A stretch of 64,000 nt of DNA, from assembly GCA_942493045.1 (NCBI GenBank), contig OW818665.1, positions 2,046,001 through 2,110,000 of the forward strand, read 5' to 3'. Below, piece after piece: positions 58,740-64,000 of the stretch. Below the pieces are notes generated by a model. It was not told the origin of the DNA and searched no databases. It saw nothing but the letters and a program-made list of their open reading frames with translations. The translations under genes and the position numbers were made by a program. Numbering within the stretch: position 1 is the stretch's first letter; each line of letters begins with the position of its first letter. The stretch comes from Teretinema sp942493045 (GTDB lineage: Bacteria > Spirochaetota > Spirochaetia > Treponematales > Treponemataceae).

Positions 58740-60506
58740 TTATAGTCCTATTCCGGCTGAAATCACTATCGAATCTATTTCTTTTTTATCAGGGCCTGTA
58801 TATCGTTGCCAAGAGGGACTAATACAAAATTTGAATATATCACCAAAAATAAACTGAGCGCCGACTCCTAATGTATTATATGAACCGGTATTTATCTCCT
58901 CGACTAAACCCTCTGGCATTGCCATCCCTGTCCTTCCCTCGATGTAGGGGACGATAATAATCTTGCTTACTGCAACTGGAATTTGGCCTCTCACAATTAC
59001 ACCAGGACCCTGTACTTTAGCTGTCATTTCTGTCACATCTCCATAAAAGTCCCTTTCTTCGTACTCCACCTCCCGTACAGCAAAGAGTGCACCAAAAGCA
59101 AAGAATTTAGCCAACGAAACCAAGGCTCCAGTACCATATATTGAATGATCCAGGTCAAGGGTACGTTCAGCAAACAACATGATTGTAAAAGGTTGTTCTA
59201 AAGAGAAGACAGTAGTTCCCGAACCAGACTTCTTCACATCCGAACCGGTGCGCCTGCTATCTTCGGAAGCTATAGTATTTGGGGAGGCTCTGTCGAAAGA
59301 AGCAGACTTGATCTGCCAATAGGACTTCTCTCTTATCCAGGACACAGAAACAGGATCTTTACCGGTGACTGGGAAGATAACGTTCGTCAGTCCATCAATA
59401 CCTATCGATGGTATATTTCCAGGCTCACCGAGTTCGATCACGTCACCCAACGCTTGTAACCCAATATCAAATTGCCAAGCACTCGCCAGCCGAAGACCGG
59501 CCAGAGTAGCGGACCCGGACAGAGTTTCAAGAACCTCGTTGCGTACTACTGTTGGCGCCGAGGAAAGCACTTTCAGCAAGGAATCAGGAGCATATTCATT
59601 AACATAGGCTAAAGACAGATAGCGTGACATTTTCCGTATACGCTCATTCCGGTCGTCGGTATTGCGGATCGCGGTAACTTGCGCAAATGATGTAGTACGC
59701 TTTTTTAACAAATCTTCAGCTGTAGCGTCGGTACCGGATGCAAGTCCACGCTGGATAAAGGAAGATATAGCTTGGGCTGGCGTCGCAAAATTCGTCGCCT
59801 GTCTATAAAAGTTCTTCCAGGTATTTACACCTACCACATCATATCCAGCTGTACCAGTACGATTCTCCATTAACAGAGGCCCACCGGAGTTTCCGGAATC
59901 AACAGGAGCAGAATGCTGAAGCAACGTTGTAACCTGGGGATCTACCAACCTGGGGATACGCGCGGTCGCGTTTGTGACAGTCCCTTTCCCCAGCTGCCAA
60001 ACAGGCTCACCACTGAGTCCAGGATATCCGGCTGACCATGCATCCGAGCCATCCCTAATTCCCACAGAAGAAACTGTCAATCCTTTTTTTAGTGGAAAAT
60101 CACTTGGCAAACGAATCATTGCCAAATCAAGTTCATCATCAATCGCAATTATCAGGCAGTTCTTGTACTCAGTTATGCTCCCGTCAGCAGCCTCAAACTG
60201 TAAAATTGCTGACTCCGCATCAAGTACTACATGATGATTGGTAATTACAACAACGCTTCCATCAGGGGCATTTGCGACAAAACCTGATCCAAAGATCTGA
60301 TTCCCACCCTTTTTGATGAACTCCGAAAGGCTCTGGTATCCCGCCTGCGCCACCTGCCCTGAAAGCGACTCCATCATGGATAGCGTTTGTTCCGAATAAA
60401 CAGGACGAACTACACAGATATACTCTCTAATCTGTGCCGGTAATAACGAGACTGCGATTAAAACCAAAATAAAAAGGAAAACGGACTTTCTAGTGTAATC
60501 GGACAT
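58740..60506 (-). CDS. Exported trypsin-like serine protease with C-terminal beta-rich domain
   Basis: A 588-residue protein. After the signal peptide (FLFILVLIAVSLLPAQ) comes a chymotrypsin-fold domain (about residues 60-260) with the triad region VVITNHHVVL (His), DELDLAMIRL (Asp) and PVDSGNSGGPLL (Ser), plus GSGFV. No PDZ domain follows, unlike DegP. The middle (residues 260-420) is helical; the final 170 residues (LEQPFTIMLFAERTLD to IVISAGIGL) look beta-rich and end as an outer-membrane barrel does, which is a guess. It is the first gene of the island run. Confidence 0.82.
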   Translation of the reverse strand: MSDYTRKSVFLFILVLIAVSLLPAQIREYICVVRPVYSEQTLSMMESLSGQVAQAGYQSLSEFIKKGGNQIFGSGFVANAPDGSVVVITNHHVVLDAESAILQFEAADGSITEYKNCLIIAIDDELDLAMIRLPSDFPLKKGLTVSSVGIRDGSDAWSAGYPGLSGEPVWQLGKGTVTNATARIPRLVDPQVTTLLQHSAPVDSGNSGGPLLMENRTGTAGYDVVGVNTWKNFYRQATNFATPAQAISSFIQRGLASGTDATAEDLLKKRTTSFAQVTAIRNTDDRNERIRKMSRYLSLAYVNEYAPDSLLKVLSSAPTVVRNEVLETLSGSATLAGLRLASAWQFDIGLQALGDVIELGEPGNIPSIGIDGLTNVIFPVTGKDPVSVSWIREKSYWQIKSASFDRASPNTIASEDSRRTGSDVKKSGSGTTVFSLEQPFTIMLFAERTLDLDHSIYGTGALVSLAKFFAFGALFAVREVEYEERDFYGDVTEMTAKVQGPGVIVRGQIPVAVSKIIIVPYIEGRTGMAMPEGLVEEINTGSYNTLGVGAQFIFGDIFKFCISPSWQRYTGPDKKEIDSIVISAGIGL

Positions 60507-60970
60507 AACAGACTCCTACTTCTTAAAAACTGAGCAATTCTTTATATTACTAAACCTGAGTATATCCCAAGCAAGAAATAAAACGCAAGAAAGATCTATA
60601 AAAAGGTCACTCTTCCACTCCATCAGGCAGTCATTTCATTCAAGAAATTGCCAACTTCTTTTTTGAAGTCTTGCTGAACGATTGCAATTGGCCAACTCTA
60701 CAAAGAATTTACTTTCAAGAACGTTTTACCGACTAAAAACGCCACCAGTGTTGAGGAAAACGTTACCTTTTAATAGGGAAAATAAAAAAAAGAGAATTAT
60801 GTATACATGATTCCTTTTGACCAACTACTACAATTTTTTTTAACGTTTCTCTACTTTATAAGTCAATGTAGTATCATGCAACGACTGTATAATCATTATG
60901 ATCTTTGAGGTTTTTTTTGTCAAACAGTTTTTTCAAGTAGAAAGATTGGAAACTCGGGCGATCGATACTA
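60507..60970. other. AT-rich non-coding end of the island
   Basis: 464 bases without a coding-like ORF, richer in A+T than its surroundings. It should hold the promoter of the minus-strand run; a weak TTGCGT-18-TATACT candidate is present near 60560-60590. Nothing else is supported. Confidence 0.5.
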
Positions 60971-61122
60971 TAAGCATTATCGGCTTTGACATCAACTCGC
61001 CGAAGTTCGAACGCCTGCATCAGTTAGGCGCCCGGGTGATGGCCGCCGGCAACCAGAGCGAGCTCGAGAAAAACCTGAAAGCCCTGCTGGAAGCCGATAT
61101 CACAAAGTTGGAAGGGTTGTAA
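60971..61122 (+). pseudogene. 3' fragment of the VWA gene
   Basis: The last 49 codons and the stop of the VWA lipoprotein gene without its 5' part. An ORF can be opened at 60898 by joining to the AT-rich end of the island, but it lacks a signal peptide and the metal site, so it is considered a remnant. Confidence 0.8.
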
Positions 61123-61155
61123 GAGAGGTTGGGGAGCCGATCGGCTAGGACTGAG
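60971..61155 (+). repeat. 185-base direct repeat, copy B
   Basis: Second copy of 57264-57448 (183 of 185 identical). It reaches 11 bases into the 3' end of the convergent gene at 61145, including its stop codon. That connection suggests copy B keeps the original join. Confidence 0.95.
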
Positions 61156-61864
61156 CCGGAGGCGCGGAACCCACCAAATCCAGAACGGCTCCGATGATCT
61201 CGTCGCCGGCCTTGCCGATAAATTTCTCGGCCGCGCCGCGGGCGATTTTTTTGAGCCGCTCGCCGACGGGTACCTGCTCAAGCTCCTTTAAGAACGCCGT
61301 TATCTCCGGATTGTTCTCCCGGCTCTTGGCCTTGGAAAGGATATTGAAGGCGATAACGCGGGCAATCTCTTCGGTGTTATTATAATGAGCCATCTTCAGA
61401 AAATCGATAATCTCGAGGGACAGAATATCCTTGTTGAAACTGTAGTCCGGAATGCCGCCCACCGCGAAAATCCGTTCCTCGATATATTTTTTGGCGATGG
61501 GATTAGGAAGGAGCAGATTGATCTTGCCATCCCGGAGCAGACCCTTTCGCGCGGTTGTCGAATTGACTGTTTCCAGCAGAAAGTCCTCGATCCGGGAGTC
61601 ATTACCGTAATGGAAGAAGTCGGTCTCCAGCAAGTTTTTAACGCGAGTCTCGGTTACGCAGGCCCGTATCGAAAGCGCGCGCAGCTCGGTTTTATTGATA
61701 TGGAAATAGCGGATCCTACCGTCTTTGACAAAACGCTTGTCAAGGTTCGCCAGCAAAAAGCAATGAAACACCGCCTGATCAATCTCGGACTTGAGCACCC
61801 GCCCAAAGCCATTGCGGGTATAAAGAGCGAATATCTCCTTACCTAATTCCTCGTTAACGCTCAT
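61145..61864 (-). CDS. Cytoplasmic protein of unknown function
   Basis: A 239-residue protein with mixed helical make-up and no membrane segment: SVNEELGKEIFALYTRNGFG opening, LLRDGKINLLLPNPIAKKYI in the middle, an amphipathic end (AAEKFIGKAGDEIIGAVLDL). The start at 61864 has GAGGT 7 bases upstream; a longer reading from 61888 is possible. The gene converges on the telA operon remnant. No family was recognised; linkage to the telA stress genes is possible because the two seem to have been neighbours before the island. Confidence 0.7.
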   Translation of the reverse strand: MSVNEELGKEIFALYTRNGFGRVLKSEIDQAVFHCFLLANLDKRFVKDGRIRYFHINKTELRALSIRACVTETRVKNLLETDFFHYGNDSRIEDFLLETVNSTTARKGLLRDGKINLLLPNPIAKKYIEERIFAVGGIPDYSFNKDILSLEIIDFLKMAHYNNTEEIARVIAFNILSKAKSRENNPEITAFLKELEQVPVGERLKKIARGAAEKFIGKAGDEIIGAVLDLVGSAPPAQS

Positions 61865-61912
61865 CTTTTTTACCTCTTTATCAGACACCCGTCGAGCGCG
61901 TCTCGATACGCA

Positions 61913-62788
61913 TTACAAATAATACTTCCCATCAATTTTCCTATTAGCCTGTCCACCAAAGAGAACCTTGTCATGTAACCGCATCAGCTTTACCTCATTA
62001 TAGATCATTGTGCTTCCGCCCTGCTCAATCGCAATCTGACCTTCTGCCCAGAGTTTGTTTTTAATCAAATAATACCCAAAGGCACTATTCCCTGAACCTG
62101 TCGCGGGATCTTCAAGATAGCCGAACTTCGGGGCAAATACCCTGGTGTGCGCGAAATATTTCGCGCCAGCGGTTTCCATTGAGAATATCAGGATAATATC
62201 AATTTGGGCAACGATGCAGAATCTTTCAAGGATATCTTTATCCGGCAAGATTTCAATTTCATCCTGCAGGGTAGCTATGGGAACGATCAGCGTTCTTAAA
62301 CCGGCATCAACAAAATCGATCGGATAGGCAGTTGCTAGAGCGCTCTCGGATATGTTCAGCGCTTCGGCAATTTCGCTTTTCGCGACCGTCATCTTGAGCC
62401 ACAGAACATCAGGCGCGGTTATAAAAACGGCATTGTCAGTTGCCAGCCGGTTATAGACAGTAAGGCTCCCCTTTTTGTTCGTCTCGATTTCAATTTCCGG
62501 CATTCCGAGCAAAGAGCGATCATTCAGTATCAATTCATGCATTACGGCTATGGTGCCATGTCCACAGAAAGCGACCTCGCATTCCGAAGAATAATAGGCT
62601 AATTTCATTCGGCCGGCTTGCCGCGAGACAAACACAAACTCAGAAACAAAGCCTTGATGCTCCCGGGCAATTGCCAGCATTTCTGCTTCTGTCAGGCAAT
62701 CATCACCCAACTCCATAAATGCCGCGGGATTACCTCTTGAAAAACCGGAGGTAAAAGCATCAACCTTTTTGTAGACATAGCTTTTCAT
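61913..62788 (-). CDS. PhzF-family isomerase-like protein
   Basis: A 291-residue protein of the PhzF/diaminopimelate epimerase-like fold: YKKVDAFTSGFSRGNPAAF, VSEFVFVSRQ, SSECEVAFCGHGTIAVMHEL and the second-domain block RVFAPKFGYLEDPATGSGNS. The catalytic Glu of PhzF is expected in the SEFVFV strand region and is present. Substrate unknown. It stands alone in the same direction as its neighbours. Confidence 0.9.
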   Translation of the reverse strand: MKSYVYKKVDAFTSGFSRGNPAAFMELGDDCLTEAEMLAIAREHQGFVSEFVFVSRQAGRMKLAYYSSECEVAFCGHGTIAVMHELILNDRSLLGMPEIEIETNKKGSLTVYNRLATDNAVFITAPDVLWLKMTVAKSEIAEALNISESALATAYPIDFVDAGLRTLIVPIATLQDEIEILPDKDILERFCIVAQIDIILIFSMETAGAKYFAHTRVFAPKFGYLEDPATGSGNSAFGYYLIKNKLWAEGQIAIEQGGSTMIYNEVKLMRLHDKVLFGGQANRKIDGKYYL

Positions 62789-62876
62789 TACAGCGCCTCC
62801 GACGTCAACACCGTACAGTCAATTACAGCTCGAAACAATCGCCAAACTTATGCATCGCCATCTTTCATCGAGGTGT

Positions 62877-63908
62877 TTATGAGACCAAAGCAAGCATAAG
62901 CAAAAAGAGTACTGGCGACCAAATTATCGCAAACCCAAGAAAGCTGAGCCTTCTTATTCTTTTGATGAACAAACAAGTCAGAAATAGCAATACTACCAAC
63001 ATTGCGTTCCCGACCGAGAGCAAAGCCTTAAATCGATATTCCTGGAAATTATCCCGATTGTTATACCTCAAATTTCGCTCTTGATCCTGAAGGAAAGATA
63101 GGTACTCAATAGCAGTATTGCTCTCTTTTACTATCTCTTTATAATCCAGTGAAGATATGACGAACCCATACTGATTAGCTCGATTAACAACTCCGTTTTT
63201 AATCTCAACAATAATTGTAGTGGGCAAATTATAATTCAGAGCAATAGTTTTTGTGTCACCCGAAGAAGTAATAGTATAAGGCTCCCATTTATAAAAGGGA
63301 ATTGCAAACCCATAATTATGCGCTTCATTACTTTGGATATCACTTTTAAAAAATTCAAGAACATGGTTGCCGGACATGTATTGAGGCAAGTAACTATTAT
63401 TACCACGCTCACTGAGTTGCGCGGCCAAAAAATTCACTGGCTTTTCAGGAACGACACCCAATAAACCCTTTGGCATTAATATTGTAGTATCGCCGATTAC
63501 GATACTCACTACTGAGTCTCCATCAATATAGATCGAGCTGACGACACCATCAACAATCCACTTGCCGTCCTCGTCAAGAACCCCGGAATGCGTATAGGGA
63601 ACGGCTTCAGTAAGCATTGCGTCAAATGCCAAGGCGTTTTGATAATATAAATGTCCATTCTCGAGGAGATCAAATGGCGTTCGGTATTTATCCAGCAGAT
63701 TTCTATAACTCTCAGTGAACATACCACTTTTGCTAATCAAAACCAACGCGGCGACCAAAACAGCTAAAAACACAACATGAACCGGGATTAATTTTTTTTG
63801 ATTTACCCAGAAAGGCTTCATTTTCTTCCTAAATACCAGCAGTAAAATCGGCAGAACGATCAGAACCAGCCAAACAACAGCCAACATAATGATAGTGCCA
63901 ATATTCAT
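62877..63908 (-). CDS. Membrane protein of unknown function
   Basis: A 343-residue protein with two N-terminal membrane segments (IMLAVVWLVLIVLPILLLVF and VVFLAVLVAALVLIS), a soluble middle of about 220 residues rich in beta and Tyr residues, and two segments at the C-terminus. No family was recognised. The gene directly follows the end of an alcohol dehydrogenase gene in the same direction. Confidence 0.72.
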   Translation of the reverse strand: MNIGTIIMLAVVWLVLIVLPILLLVFRKKMKPFWVNQKKLIPVHVVFLAVLVAALVLISKSGMFTESYRNLLDKYRTPFDLLENGHLYYQNALAFDAMLTEAVPYTHSGVLDEDGKWIVDGVVSSIYIDGDSVVSIVIGDTTILMPKGLLGVVPEKPVNFLAAQLSERGNNSYLPQYMSGNHVLEFFKSDIQSNEAHNYGFAIPFYKWEPYTITSSGDTKTIALNYNLPTTIIVEIKNGVVNRANQYGFVISSLDYKEIVKESNTAIEYLSFLQDQERNLRYNNRDNFQEYRFKALLSVGNAMLVVLLFLTCLFIKRIRRLSFLGFAIIWSPVLFLLMLALVS

Positions 63909-63936
63909 TTGATCTTACCCCTTGTATTCATTTTCG

Positions 63937-64000
63937 CTACTTCACAGCGATGACAACATTACCCTTTTTGTGCCCTTGGTCAACATAGCGGTGGGCTTCT
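63937..64000 (-). CDS. C-terminus of a zinc-type alcohol dehydrogenase/quinone oxidoreductase, partial
   Basis: The last 20 codons before the TAG read AHRYVDQGHKKGNVVIAVK, the usual end of MDR-superfamily dehydrogenases (AHRYxxxGHKxGKVVI). Everything else lies beyond the right edge. Confidence 0.75.
   Translation of the reverse strand, partial: EAHRYVDQGHKKGNVVIAVK

Larger units (their letters stand above)
57449..60970. other. Putative inserted island between the direct repeats
   Basis: A 3.5-kb block visibly richer in A+T than the telA operon, with three genes all on the minus strand and an AT-rich non-coding end. The copy of the 185-base repeat beyond it joins to the 3' end of the gene at 61145, whose stop codon lies inside that repeat. 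This suggests that the VWA and 61145 genes were once neighbours and that the block was inserted with duplication of the join. No transposase or integrase is encoded in it. Confidence 0.6.

Noticed and set aside
60898..61122. A 74-residue gene with its own ATG
   Set aside because: Its second half is the copied VWA gene end and the first part is AT-rich filler without a ribosome site or leader.
57264..61155. Insertion sequence or prophage
   Set aside because: No transposase, integrase, terminal inverted repeats or phage genes; the repeat is a gene end.

Overview
The window reads as one chromosomal stretch of a Gram-negative, lipoprotein-rich anaerobe, most likely a spirochaete (Treponema or a relative). 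This rests on the gene repertoire: many lipoboxes, Listeria-Bacteroides/InlB-type repeats joined to a SUMF1 domain, a telA/xpaC/VWA stress cluster, DUF3160 and DUF4256 proteins, and mixed base composition. No rRNA, tRNA, CRISPR array or integrase was seen. The lineage call is inference.

Bases 1-25,400 are an exopolysaccharide/capsule locus of Wzx/Wzy type. It holds a Wzz chain-length regulator, a Wzx flippase, a Wzy-like polymerase, six family 2 or family 4 glycosyltransferases, a WecG/TagA-type glycosyltransferase, two acyl- or acetyl-transferases, an asparagine synthetase cut by the window edge, an acyl carrier protein plus a second ACP-like protein without the phosphopantetheine serine, a PF14907-type nucleotidyltransferase and two SGNH-like lipoproteins. 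Two paralogous right-handed beta-helix exoproteins and a six-repeat InlB/SUMF1 lipoprotein are embedded in it. The priming sugar-phosphate transferase lies further on at 30.2-31.4 kb, behind a PilZ gene and a CsgD/LuxR-type regulator, which points to control by cyclic di-GMP.

Between these parts, at 25.5-30.2 kb, is what looks like a ribosomally made, modified peptide system. It has an ABC exporter pair, a Ser/His signal-peptidase-like protease, an HPr-kinase-like P-loop protein, a PqqD-type recognition protein, a SPASM radical SAM maturase and an overlooked 45-codon gene (30018-30155, minus strand). The peptide has a YxxPxL leader, a Gly/aromatic-rich core and a CCGG end. It has a strong ribosome binding site, its own terminator, and sits directly behind the priming transferase gene. 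This is the most novel element of the window.

Bases 31.9-35.8 kb carry a regulator, a AAA ATPase and a nucleotidyltransferase-like protein, each behind a good sigma-70-type promoter. Bases 35.9-41.1 kb carry a DUF3160 lipoprotein, a Memo-family lipoprotein and a convergent lipoprotein that fuses a ureohydrolase-like UPF0489 domain to AMMECR1. Then come an RlmM-like rRNA methyltransferase and an operon of DUF485, an acetate-type Na+ symporter and a 1,076-residue PHP-Cache-PAS-CBS-DUF294 signalling protein. A HAD phosphatase, a PAS histidine kinase, a B12-type radical SAM protein, a GNAT enzyme and a DUF4256 protein follow.

Bases 53.2-57.4 kb are the xpaC-telA-SBP/OmpA-VWA operon. Its last gene has its 3' end duplicated as a 185-bp direct repeat 3.7 kb away. 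The AT-richer block between the repeats (57.4-61.0 kb: two small exported proteins and a trypsin-like protease) looks like an inserted island. The window ends with an unknown cytoplasmic protein, a PhzF-family enzyme, an unknown membrane protein and the tail of a zinc-type alcohol dehydrogenase.
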